Shown here: one piece after another, positions 56,401-64,000 of the stretch | How positions within the stretch are numbered: position 1 is the stretch's first letter | Layout: each line of letters starts with the position of its first letter | NCBI GenBank assembly: GCA_941918925.1 | Contig: OW799234.1 | Location: 76,714,543 to 76,778,542, forward strand | Direction of reading: 5' to 3' | Length of the DNA stretch: 64,000 bases | Source of the DNA: Phyto melanocephala | Lineage: Eukaryota; Arthropoda; Insecta; Diptera; Rhinophoridae | Translations under genes and position numbers: made by a program | Notes under the pieces: model-generated | The model's input: the letters and a program-made list of their open reading frames with translations, nothing else | What the model was told of the DNA's origin: nothing | The model's database searches: none

Positions 56401-58727
56401 TCCCATGCTTTTTTAAAGTAAACTTAGGGTTTTAAAAATTTTTACAATGCTTTTTTTTTGGACTTTGAATTCGCTTAGCATTTTGAATCCAATTAAAGTT
56501 TCTACAGGAAATATAGTTTTTTGGTGGGCATTTAATACATAGAAACTATTTTTGCTTACTTTGGATTTATTTTCTTCTCATTTAGTTTTCTTATACAATT
56601 TTTGGTCTTATTAACTTTCACTTAGTGCATTCTGTTTGTAAAATCTGTGAAAATTTTGCTTTTTTTCCCTTACATGTTTGTGTGCTTGTAAAACGTCGTA
56701 AAAAGTCGTTTGAAACCGTATCAAGTTGCATTATTAACGCATTGCTGTGCTTGGCAATTAACCACGAATGTCAAATAAAATTACGTCACGAAATCAGGCA
56801 AATACAATCGTCATTGTTGTCAAAGGCTGAAATTAAACGCAAAAGTAAATTGACTACTCCACGAACATCAATAAAACATAATAAAGATAAAACGGCAACA
56901 TCAGCCACTGCGATAAACCTCAATGAAGCATGTACAAATACAATTGAAGTGGATGATGATTTTGATATGACTACAGCTGAAACTGTTGTATGTGAAGGTG
57001 ATGTGAATAATTGTAGTGGTAGTCGTGTATATAATGCTTCTCATGATGACATCGATGTCGATATCGCTGATGATGAGAATGATTGCGATGTGAAAGTAAC
57101 TATGGAACATTTACTGAATATGCCATACCTTGACATGATTATAAATGAGTCGTTACGTTTATTGACAACGGTTCCCATGAATTTACGCAATGTCAGTACA
57201 GATTTTCAATTGAACATTGCACAACGTGACAAATGTTTTACTGCTTCCACTGCCACTTCAATAAGCAATAACAAACACAGTTGCAATAAGAGTAATCGTC
57301 GTAGTGTAGTTGTTCCCAAAGACACCATGATTGCACTAGATACATTTAACATGCAACGGAACGAAATGTATTGGGGCAAAAATGCTTTGAAATTCCATCC
57401 GGAACATTTCGAAAAAAAGCATCAGCAACAACAAAAAGGAAAACATGACGAAGAGTCAGAGACAGCACAGAAAATATACGAAGTTCCAATATCACCAGCA
57501 ACAACAACAACAGGAGATTCATCTAGACATTCGTATGCATTTATACCATTTTCAAAAGGATTACGCACATGTATAGGTAAGTTCATAATCATAATCACAT
57601 ATACAAGTATAAATAAAAGTATAGAGTATGTGCATTATTGCCGACGTTTGCATATGTGCGTGCTGGTGCTATTTTTATGGAATGTGAATTCCAAAAAATT
57701 GTTTTAAAATTGTGCAGAGGAAAGGATAATTTTAAATTAAAAGAAATAGATTTCAGTTAAAAACAAAATAAAGCAAAAGGATTTTTTTTGCAAAACAGTG
57801 CTTTTTTCTTTGTAAAAGCCTAAATGTAAGGGTCTTATTAAAAACACGATTTTTTTGTTTGAAAGAAGCAAGGCATATTTATACTATTTATTGTGAAAAA
57901 CTTTTTTGTATGACTATCAAATCTGTGTTAAAAAGTTTAAAGAAAATATAGGTATGCTTAGGTGAATTTAAGTGTGTCCTCATACATTTACATTAATACA
58001 CTCATGCTTTTTAAAAGTAATGAAAACTTGCCTTTAAAGAACTATTGACGTATTAAACAAATTGTTCCTTTACGATGAAAGAATTTCTTTAATGTTGTTT
58101 AAGCGGATTTTTTTTTAAATTTTTTTTTACAAGCAAAAAAGATCGCCATATATCTTTTAATAATAAATAAAAATAATAAAGACATTTTTACTAAATAAGA
58201 AGTAATTTTTTTCCGAATTTAAAGTCTGATCTTTAAGTTTGATATATCTATATTTTCGCCTCGAAAACCTCCATGCCTTGCTTGAAAGATCCCAGTATGC
58301 TGTTCTAGTATTTAACCAATACAGCTCAGTTTCTACCACAATAATATACAAGCCTAATTTTAGAAAATTGAGGCACGTAAAAACACATTAAAATTCAGTG
58401 CTCTTGAAGCTAAACATAACTTATCTCGGCGGCGCAAATAAAATCTATGTTTTACAGTTTAATTATAAAAAAAAGCCGACAAAACAAAAATAACAATGTT
58501 TCGAAATTGCTTTTTTTAATTTTTTAATATTATTTTCTATTCTTTACACTCTTTAAAAAGGTTATCGCTACAGTATCTACTTGACGAAAATTGTTTTAAT
58601 AAAATTAATATCGTCCTTTGAATTCTCCACCAACATCCAGCTGCAGGACTTACAATGTTACGAAGGCGTTTCTTTAAAATTTCGCAATACCGAGAAGATA
58701 CAATTTCAAATTAATCCAGTTGGCTAA
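32497..58727 (+). CDS. Cytochrome P450, CYP4 clade, eight exons over 26 kb
   Basis: Exons: 32497-32659, 34077-34268, 37628-37828, 46712-46781, 46997-47129, 53167-53517, 56706-57576 and 58561-58727. All junctions keep frame with GT-AG sites; the product is about 715 residues. An N-terminal membrane anchor (residues ~3-17) precedes a basic KQRK stop-transfer. P450 landmarks: helix C DEHWKIRRKQLNPAF; helix I ESQSMIVVSFETVSS, whose Glu-Thr stands where the (A/G)GxxT acid-alcohol pair lies; helix K ESLR; FHPEHF; heme loop FSKGLRTCIG with the thiolate Cys; then YRYSIYLTKIVLIKLISSFEFST. It should be a microsomal, NADPH-P450-reductase-dependent monooxygenase; substrate unknown. Oddities: ~200 residues of low-complexity insertions in exons 6 and 7, and NGWHG in place of the Pro-rich PGP hinge. 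The weakest junction is the exon 7 acceptor (AAAAAG). Confidence 0.88.
32688..32814. repeat. Foldback MITE in P450 intron 1
   Basis: Inverted ends GGCCGAATTACGGCATTCGA and ATCGAATGCCGTAATTCGGCC; 127 bp, no coding capacity. It lies 28 bases inside the first intron. Confidence 0.85.
33131..33685. mobile_element. Small TIR element in P450 intron 1
   Basis: GGGGGATTCACAGTAGTGTC on the left is inverted, with differences, as GACACCTTGTGAATCACCC on the right. The interior repeats TAGGACA motifs. No ORF of interest. Confidence 0.55.
33751..33934. repeat. 184-bp MITE, uninterrupted copy
   Basis: CATGGTGTAATTATACAAGG at the left is inverted as CCTTATGTAGTTACACCATGG at the right, with TTGTAG on both flanks. 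The interior matches the split copy at 29361-29952. Confidence 0.8.
34790..35650 (-). mobile_element. HINE/DINE-1-like element in P450 intron 2
   Basis: Reverse copy of the element at 21207-22071: AACAAGTAAGAGCGCCATAT, the palindrome ATTCGGCCGTGCCGAAT, a long A-rich block, the GGACAGAC tract, TACTTTATGGGGTCGG and the GGGTATA hairpin end. Confidence 0.88.
35897..36856. mobile_element. TIR element in P450 intron 2 hosting a PIF-like MITE
   Basis: AAACACATAGCAGGCTACAC at the left and GCAGCCTGCTTCCGTCTATGTGTTT at the right are inverted, and both flanks carry AGCATTA. The MITE at 36255-36684 lies inside. Both remaining halves are rich in GTAGTC/GCAGTCGT motifs. Confidence 0.65.
36255..36684 (+). 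mobile_element. PIF/Harbinger-like MITE (copy 2 of 3)
   Basis: Ends CGCTGGGTCTCCACGTAGCA and GCTATGTGGAGACCCCGGG, flanked on both sides by TTA (36252-36254 and 36685-36687). 430 bp. Confidence 0.88.
37264..37561. mobile_element. ~300-bp TIR element in P450 intron 2
   Basis: AGGCTATAATACACGGCATG and its complement CATGCCGTGTATTAGCTCCTT bound the element; it ends about 65 bases before exon 3. No coding capacity. Confidence 0.75.
38773..40467 (-). CDS. Candidate transposase of an uncharacterised invertebrate protein family
   Basis: Exon 1 is 40467-39222 and exon 2 is 39155-38773, joined across a 66-base intron (GAAG|GTATGA ... TTTTACAG|GA) to read KVKEGILNGPDIRRLMKD. The product is about 541 residues. 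The N-terminus has Cys pairs (CYVCGKY, CTHC) resembling a zinc-binding module. A central segment has LFIDSSKSSLKAVLLH, then KICADLKMVALLRGMQLGY, CFMCLWNTR and LPPLHIKLGIVKNFIKAL. The end carries DEHGERFHQ and LGDICWNL. I recognise this pattern (ADLK, C..C, H.KLG..K, E.GERFHQ) from unannotated proteins of many invertebrates. The Asp of FIDSS, the Asp of ADLK and the Glu of GERFHQ could be a DDE-type triad of an RNase-H-like fold; that is inference. Both ORFs are open. Confidence 0.72.
40655..40795 (+). pseudogene. Inverted duplicate of a piece of the candidate transposase
   Basis: On the plus strand this encodes MQNECNPGDWRLFIDSSK and the following residues. It is almost identical to the part of the minus-strand gene around 39640-39750. 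It is a fragment only, bounded by unrelated sequence. Confidence 0.85.
41191..44058 (+). repeat. 1.44-kb tandem duplication
   Basis: Unit 1 (41191-42628) and unit 2 (42629-44058) match at an offset of 1438, dropping to 1433 after a 5-base difference near 43570. Each unit contains the outer 328 bases of the right inverted repeat of the transposon at 37986-41518, a foldback piece (GCCTGCATTTTCGATAG and its complement), a 75-codon ORF of unknown meaning (41747, 43185), and a HINE end (GGTGGGTATCGAAAATTCGG, GCTCTTACTTGTTG). The break lies inside the first 35 bases of the foldback element at 44023. Confidence 0.9.
44023..44361. repeat. Long foldback element
   Basis: ATTAGACTGGCCATAGCGTT and its complement head arms of about 140 bases that pair almost perfectly across a short centre near 44190. 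The ORF at 44061 runs through the palindrome and is not called as a gene. Confidence 0.88.
44665..44977 (+). mobile_element. 291-bp insertion with 11-bp target duplication and hammerhead-like motif
   Basis: ATTATTAAGAT flanks the insertion on both sides (44665-44675 and 44967-44977). Inside, 44838-44874 reads as a hammerhead core: CTGATGA, a stem GCTAC/GTAGC, GAAA, a short self-complementary ATAT and U, but with only three pairs in stem I. Part of the insert (AATAGTTTTTTTAAGCTT near 44716 and its complement near 44945) is also inverted. It probably derives from a Penelope-like or similar retroelement. Confidence 0.6.
45303..45350 (-). ncRNA. Hammerhead ribozyme, copy 1, core mutated
   Basis: Same fold as the copy at 45807-45854, but the core reads CAGATGA instead of CTGATGA. 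A change at this invariant U should stop cleavage. Confidence 0.75.
45807..45854 (-). ncRNA. Type I hammerhead ribozyme, apparently intact
   Basis: Read on the minus strand: GAGTG (stem I) - CTGATGA - T - GAAACC/GGTTTC stem II with a short loop - GAAA - ATGCAT - T - C - CACTC (stem I). Stem I pairs five of five, stem II six of six, and stem III is the self-complementary AATGCATT, as in dimeric hammerheads. Residue 17 is C, giving the allowed NUH site; cleavage is predicted between 45812 and 45811. One extra U between the CTGATGA box and stem II departs from the strict consensus. Confidence 0.8.
47290..47710 (+). repeat. Diverged relative of the long inverted repeat at 37986-38637
   Basis: Ordered matches to the left arm include TTCGCGATATACCTTTAT, AACTTGAAAACGGTTTAACC and AAAACGAGCCATATTTTATT against TTCGAGATATACCGTTAT, AACTCGAAAACGCTTTAGCT and AAAACAAGCCATAAATGATT. 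It is a single arm, no gene. Confidence 0.55.
47733..48546. mobile_element. hAT-like MITE with 8-bp target duplication
   Basis: GTTATGTG flanks both sides (47725-47732 and 48547-48554). The ends are TAGGGTGATCGACTCGGTTT and the inverse of TAGGGTGATCGATTATTCGA. Subterminal parts repeat AACCGGTTTT-type motifs. 814 bp; the ORF inside is not a gene. Confidence 0.87.
48960..49389 (+). mobile_element. PIF/Harbinger-like MITE (copy 3 of 3)
   Basis: CGCTGGGTCTCCACGTAGCA to TGCTACGTGGAGACCCCGGG, flanked by TAA on both sides (48957-48959 and 49390-49392). 430 bp. Confidence 0.9.
49400..50100. other. Intron 5 filler
   Basis: Part of P450 intron 5. It holds small ORFs without motifs and no repeat that I recognise. 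Confidence 0.4.
50112..50235. repeat. Foldback MITE in P450 intron 5
   Basis: CATACCTAAACAAGAGCGTT and its complement pair with few mismatches around a GTATTTTGTTATTG centre; 124 bp. Confidence 0.85.
50379..50496. repeat. Foldback MITE (copy 2 of the 14805 repeat)
   Basis: GGGCCATATTCATGAAAAAT and the complement arm; matches 14805-14921, with TTA on both sides here. Confidence 0.85.
51060..51480 (+). pseudogene. Mariner/Tc1-superfamily transposase relic
   Basis: Broken frames read SHHVMLAPCDCFTPLDFLLW, then a LYVSVIEKMNYR-like segment and a GGHHLTKI-like end. This order fits the last third of mariner-type transposases (PLDFFLWG ... CLSVIENMNYR). The sequence ends GGTTGGACCACCCTGT, a plausible terminal repeat. 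Frameshifts and stops abound. Confidence 0.55.
51629..53052. mobile_element. 1.4-kb TIR element in P450 intron 5
   Basis: AGTACATACATATGGAGGGC on the left is exactly inverted on the right; the similarity runs on through GAAGCGAACCAAGTCA / TGACTTGGTTCGGTACAG. Two further GACTTGGTTC motifs lie near 51855 and 52905. The small ORF at 52192 has no motif. It ends 114 bases before exon 6. Confidence 0.8.
54004..56333. mobile_element. TIR element in P450 intron 6, split by a HINE
   Basis: AGTGCCCATGTTCTGTAACT is inverted at the right end as AGTTACAGAACATGGGTACT. TTCTGTAA and GCGAGAA motifs recur in the left part. The HINE at 55192-56067 was inserted later. Confidence 0.75.
55192..56067 (+). mobile_element. 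HINE/DINE-1-like element in P450 intron 6
   Basis: Full-length copy: TATACCCTTCACACAGTG hairpin, GACCCCATAAAGTATATA, GTCAGTCTGTCCGTCTG tract, T-rich block, ATTCGGCACGGCCGAAT and CTCTTACTTGTT. Confidence 0.9.
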
Positions 58728-59290
58728 GCAGTATAAAACATAATTTCATAATTGATATTGTTGTTGTTGGACTTTAATTAGTAATTGTATTATAGTTGCA
58801 ATTAATTAATAATAGTGGTGGTGGGCTGTTTTATCTTGTATCTTTCATGTTTATTCAAATCCATTATTGTGTTTGTTTTTAATAAAACTCAATACGAGTA
58901 TAAGTTTAATAAAGAGAATTTAATTTATGAGTGATTCAATTTATGTTTTTTATAAGAAGTTTTTCTTTATCTATATAAGAGAGTGAAATTACTGGCTAAC
59001 TAACTGACACAACAGTGCACAGCCCAAACGCAAAAAGACATGAAATTTGGACAGTAAGTTCCTCCCTTGGTGTATAGTTCTACTATGAAAGGATTTTTGG
59101 AAAGTTTAAGGGGGCAGAAAGGATAAAAATGGGTATAATCGGTAACCTTATATCTGCTTAACTTAAAATTATGCAAATAAAGTTGAAAATGTATTGTAAT
59201 CTTTTAAAAGATAAGCTGAAAGGTGCCTGTTTTTTTTTAATTTTCAACACTTAAGTGGTAAAAACGGGTAAAAACTATATTCTATAACTA
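58728..59290. other. 3' flank of the P450 gene
   Basis: Non-coding. AATAAA occurs near 58880, a possible distal polyadenylation signal. Nothing else recognised. Confidence 0.4.
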
Positions 59291-59297
59291 ATATTTT

Positions 59298-60450
59298 GTG
59301 GACCAGCTGTATAGAGTACAGAGATCGGCATGTATTGGGATAACGGGTGCGATGCGATTTAGTCTTTCGGAGGCACTGAACATCTCGTTCCCATTGACAT
59401 TCATATATCTATGGTATGGAGTTAAAAGGGCCAATGTCACTTTTTTGCTCTTTTGTGTTAATCATTGCATTCGATTTGTTTTTTTGCTCTATTTCATTAT
59501 GGTAAAACAGCTAAAGTCATACTTAACCCAGACCAGCTTCATAAATAAAATGTTGGCCAATGTCTCTATGAAAGCATCTATAAAAGATAAAGTTCAATTC
59601 CAATTTTCTCAATAGTAAATATTTTGACATTGGCACTTTTAGCTCCAACCCACTGATATATTGGCCACATCCGCAAGTAGTGCAGTGAGGCTAAATAAAT
59701 CCGGTTGTTGGAGATCGGGAACGTATAGCAATGCCAGGATATTGGCAACGCTGCCTTCGGGCTTGAACCAACCCTTTGACTATGTTACATACGCCCACAT
59801 AGACTTTGATGGGGTGTACAGGGTTCTAATTTCCTCCAGAAGTGAGTGGAATGGGGGTGACCTTGTTGGGAGCTTTGACACCAGGATCTATACTGAAGAT
59901 TCTAGGATGGAATGTGGTGTTCGCTTCAATGTCTTTGATGAACCGGAGATTAAGCTTTCTTTCCGGATGATCAAGTAGGTCGATGGCAGGTGCCGTGGGC
60001 TGAGTAAATGTAAGGTGGCACGTCTTATGTGGCACTCTTTTGATATAAGGCGTACATTGCAACTTACTAAATGAAGTCAGGGACATATCGAGGTTGCTGG
60101 CGGTATTGACGGGTCACTGGATGTTAGGCAAACATGCAAGTCGACTCTGACTTCCATCGTCGCAGCTGTCTGGATAGGGAGAAGGAGGAATCGGTTTTCC
60201 ACCTTTTCTACAAATGTCCTGCACTAGCGGCTAAAAGACACAGAGTTCTGGGTGCACATGTACTGGATGGCCTCTATGCGATATCTAAAGTTGGACTGAA
60301 ATATCTACTGAGATACCTCACGGCCACGGGGTGGATCTAGTACTTACTCTTGGATTTTTTCTGGGATACATTAGAACTGATGAGTGATGTGGTCCTGTCA
60401 AAACGGTATCATACAGACTCCACTTGACTGTTTGCGTGCAGTGAACAACC
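59298..60450 (+). pseudogene. Decayed, 5'-truncated non-LTR retrotransposon (RT end, RNase H, tail)
   Basis: Three broken ORFs in order. First, LYRVQRSACIGITGAMR with LSEALNISF, the end of a reverse transcriptase of the type found in I/Loa/R1-like elements. Then FDTRIYTEDSRMECGVRFNV, an RNase H start whose usual TDGSK reads TEDSR. Last, a Cys/His tail, CLDREKEESVFHLFYKCPAL. Frame shifts between them and the lost catalytic-region residue show that it is dead. The 5' two thirds are missing. Confidence 0.78.
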
Positions 60451-60689
60451 ACGTAAACCAACCAGCCATATTATATAACTTCCAAAAACTTAAATATACT
60501 TACATAAAAAAATTTTTTAATCGGCGAAAAAATATTAATAAGAATTCGGAATTTCTTTTTTGAATTCGCATGCATAAGGAGAAAAAATCTGATATTTTTG
60601 GTACTTTCTTTACGTAAAAATTGTCTAATAAATATTTTAAAATACGATACAGGTTGCTGTTATAATCGGCTAATTGAATATGGACAAGT

Positions 60690-61160
60690 ATTCAGGTAAA
60701 ATTTTAGGAAACTTCTAGGTGGAGTAAAAAGGTACCCAAAAGGAGAAAATTTTTTTTTTCTATGGTACATTTTGTAGCTTCTGTGTTTGAGAAAATGTAA
60801 TTTTTAAATTAGAGATTACTGAGCCGAGGTGAGACTGAAAATGTTGTGGGCGATCAAAAAAGTACTTTTTGGATTTCCTAAATTTATGAATCTAGATTTT
60901 GAAAATTAGGGACTATTGATCCGGAGTCAGACGATAAATATTATGAGCCACCCTAAAAGTACTTTTCTGCATATTCCGTACTTTCTACATTTATAAGTTT
61001 TGATTTTTAAAATTATGGACTATGAAGAAGTTGAGAATTAAAATGATATGGGCGACACATGTTTGTTAACATAAATTCTTAAAATAATAGACTATTGATT
61101 TGAGGTGAGACCGGAAATTGTATTGGCGACCAAAAAAGTAATTGTTCTTATTAAAATGGT
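60690..61160 (+). repeat. Second array of the ~120-bp degenerate repeat
   Basis: Four diverged units share AGGTGAGACTGAAAATGTTG, TGGGCGA(T/C)CAAAAAAGTA and GACTATTGAT with the array at 29953-30980. Confidence 0.75.
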
Positions 61161-61289
61161 TCTGCAACAATTTTTATTAAACATTGATCTTCGCTAAGAT
61201 GAAAGATTTATCGGCGATATGTCCTCATAGTACTTTTAATTTTTTTTTAAATAAAATTAATTAGAGCAGCAAGTTTTCACAAATTGAAA

Positions 61290-64000
61290 TTAAAACAAGT
61301 AGGAGCACTATATTCGGCTGTGCCGAATCTTTCATACCCACCACCAATTTTGTGTACATTTAAAGCACAATATTTATTATTTTGTTAATCGCTATAGAAT
61401 AATCTCTTTATAATAAAACATGTATCACTTTCTTTGTAGAGGGTGGTTAAATTTTAAGGGCCCATGTTTAAGGTGAACCACATGTAACCTTCAACTATTT
61501 TCTTGTATTTCATTTGACATTTCTCAATCTCAGACTAACTCAATTTGAACCGTGGAAAGATACGCAATCGAGCAACGCTTTTAAATATTAAAGATTTTTA
61601 TAAAAATGGGCGTTCAAATCAAAATTAATTTTGTGCACTTCGTGATTCTTTTGGTCAACATAATCGTTCGAATTCGACCACAATCGTGAGAATTGTAAAA
61701 AATATTTAAATGTCTGCAAAGCAGGTCTGTATGAAATGCGAAAACATCTGTGAATGCCATCTTAGTTCGTTAAATGGGAAACATTGCTGTTTTTCACGAT
61801 AACGTGGCAAGAGCAAGCAACCTTGACTCATCATCGTGCCCAACAATCGAGCATCAACAGAGTCATTGAAAATTAGGACTATCGGATCGTGGTGTGCCGC
61901 CTAGGTTGGGGGGCCATTTGGCCGATATTTTGTTCCATACATAATTGAAGCATACAAATATTATCATTATAAAAATAAATGATAATAATTTCATAATAAT
62001 TTTATTCAAAATCAACATAGTCCCTTAAAATTAAACCACCTATTATAACTTCGGTATGCTAGTAAAATGTTTTCGTAAATTTAGTTTTTCAATGAAAGTG
62101 GCCGTTAAAATACGCGTGTCAATAAAGTTTCTGCTAATAAACATAACTTAGATATTTCAATATAGTCCCTTAGTATTCCAAAATCTTTATTCATAGAGAA
62201 TTTACATGAATTTAAGAGGAAGAAAGTTAAATTTTAAGGGCCACAGGGTGATTTAAAATATACATTCTCTGCATTTTTCTAAAACGGGAAATTTATTAGT
62301 AAGATTTTGATTTTTAAACTTCTATAACATTTTGCTTTTAAAAGATTTTGAAACGAAATAAGTTTTGTATAATTTTAAAATTTGTTAGCCATTAGTACAT
62401 GAAAATAAATTGTTTATAATGTTTAGAGATAATTTTTTTTGACTTAGGTCAAAATTTTCCTAAATTCGCATTTTTAATAGAGCATAACTTAAGGAGAACA
62501 TAAGCATAAGTTGTTAGCATGCCATCTAGTAGTTGCTAGTAGAGTCATCTATCTTATCATCTTTATCTTATATTTAGCTACAGTACAATAAATGTCGCAG
62601 TGTAAGATGAATAAATGCTAATATATATGACTAATATATTTTTATAAAATTTTAAGGAAAAAAGTGCGCGTGGCACATCTATTTTCCGTTATAACGAAGA
62701 CTTTGACCAAAAAGCCATGTTTGCAAAATTTCAGAATTTGAAATATACACTGTGCGTTATAAATTTTCGTACATTTTTATCTATAACTCTTTTCCTAATT
62801 CATAGATTTAAGTTTTCATTAGATTTCAGGGAAGAATATTCTTTTGACTCGATAAATATATATTCGAAGTTTCATGACTCTACGTTTATGCGTTAGGACA
62901 CAATTCAAAAGTGAAAGTGGGCGTTATAGTAGGCGTGTGAAAGTTGTTTTTGCTAATGAGTACAACTTAGGTGTTTCAATATAGTCCTTTATTATTCCAA
63001 AATCTTTATTAATAGAGAAATTATATGAATTTTAGGTAAAACGTTATATGGGAGGTGGGCGTAAAAAAGGGCGTGGCACCTTAATTTTTTGGCATAGTAA
63101 TGAAATTGCCTAGGGGGATAGACGTAGCAAAATTTATCATCATACCTCTAATTTTAGCGGTTTTATGAGCTTTTAAATTTCATTAACGGTAGATAACGTG
63201 AAAAGTGGGCGTTATAGTAGGCGTGTCTAAGTTATTTTTGCGAATGAGTACAACTGAGGTGTTTCAATATAGGCCTTTATTATTCCAAAATCTTTATTAA
63301 TAGAGAAATTATATGAATTTTAGTTAAAACGTTATATGGGAGGTGGGCGTAAAAGTGGGCGTGGCACATTGATTTACCGTTACAAGAAAGCGTGTCACCA
63401 AAAACCAAAGTGTGCAAAATTTCAGAGTCGTACATCCAATTTTGTTGCTTTTATGACGTTTTTGTTTTTAAATATACCAAAAAATACACTGTGCGGTATA
63501 AATTTTCGTACATTTTGATCGATAACTCCTCTCCTAATGCATAGATTTAGACAATTTTCAGGGGAAAATATTGTCTTTACCCAGGAAATATATATTCGAA
63601 GTTTCATGAGTCTACGTTAAGGCGTTTGGACACAATTCCATTTTATTCGATATTCGAAGGACACGGTTTTTTCGACCTACTCTTGCTTTTCGAGCTATAA
63701 CTCTCTTCCTAATATTCCGATTTAGCCCATTTTCAATACCAAACAAACCTTGTCTATAAGAAAGATTCTGGCAAAATTTGAGCCCCCTAACTTTTTCGGT
63801 GCGACCTCTATCGTGCTTTCAACAGACGGACAGACGGACAGACGGACAGACGGACAGACGGACGGACATAGCTAGATCGTCATAAAATCAAACCCCGATT
63901 CAGAATATATATACTTTATGGGGTCTAAAATGGATATTTCGATTTGTTACAAACGGAATGACAAAATGAATATACCCCCACCATTTTTTTGGTGGCGGGT
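61290..64000 (-). mobile_element. Large HINE/DINE-1-like element, runs off the window
   Basis: The left end has AACAAGTAGGAGCACTATAT and ATTCGGCTGTGCCGAAT followed by CATACCCACCACCAA. The right end has a perfect GGACAGAC tandem (~63830-63865), TACTTTATGGGGTCTAAAAT and CCACCATTTTTTTGGTGGCG. A ~290-bp internal unit (AAAACGTTATATGGGAGGTG) repeats at 63041 and 63329. A mariner-type relic is inserted at 61437-62042. Confidence 0.78.
61437..62042 (+). pseudogene. Internally deleted mariner-type element
   Basis: GGTGGTTAAATTTTAAGGG at the left is inverted at the right as CCCTTAAAATTAAACCACC. Between them, broken frames read FFGQHNRPNS-like and VRIVKK-like segments typical of the N-terminal DNA-binding region of mariner/Tc1 transposases. 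A fragment of the same end (GTTAAATTTTAAGGGCCAC) lies at 62226. Confidence 0.7.

Overview
The window is nuclear DNA of a higher fly (Diptera; probably a calyptrate such as a blow fly or house-fly relative). The evidence is: spliced genes with GT-AG introns, two zinc-finger genes with the arthropod ZAD domain, fly-like MED8 and thymidylate synthase, strong A/T bias, and many DINE-1/HINE-type repeats with a conserved 'GACCCCATAAAGTATATA' core and GTCTGTCC-type tracts. There is no bacterial gene organisation.

Layout. 1-7.4 kb: a pol fragment of a Ty3/Gypsy retrotransposon followed in the same orientation by an almost identical copy with complete gag and pol. 7.4-12.6 kb: non-coding DNA with foldback and inverted-repeat elements, one ending about 115 bp before the start codon of thymidylate synthase (Ts, 12675-13670, two exons). 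13.7-24.7 kb: two divergent, paralogous ZAD/C2H2 zinc-finger genes (16605-18329 minus; 22806-24635 plus), separated by repeats that include a hAT-like element with an 8-bp target duplication. 25.4-27.4 kb: the only compact gene pair, a three-exon CCDC34-like gene (plus) converging on two-exon MED8 (minus) with about 100 bp between stops. 27.5-32.4 kb: repeats.

32497-58727: one cytochrome P450 gene of the CYP4 clade. I could join eight exons in phase by hand (about 715 codons). Its introns are full of mobile elements. Intron 3 (8.9 kb) contains the most interesting ones: a transposon with inverted repeats of about 650 bp that encodes a two-exon protein of a widespread uncharacterised invertebrate family (candidate transposase); a 1.44-kb tandem duplication that copied part of that inverted repeat; and a 504-bp direct-repeat unit whose two ends carry a type I hammerhead ribozyme on the minus strand, one copy apparently intact and one with a core mutation. 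This resembles a retrozyme or Penelope-like element. 58.7-64 kb: a degraded non-LTR retrotransposon, a dispersed minisatellite and a large HINE-like element with mariner-type relics.

How the genes relate: Ts (dTMP synthesis), MED8 (Mediator), the ZAD zinc fingers (transcription factors), the CCDC34-like protein and the P450 are unrelated in function. The window is best read as five host loci in a repeat-rich region. All splice sites and homologies are hand calls from sequence reading; no searches were run.
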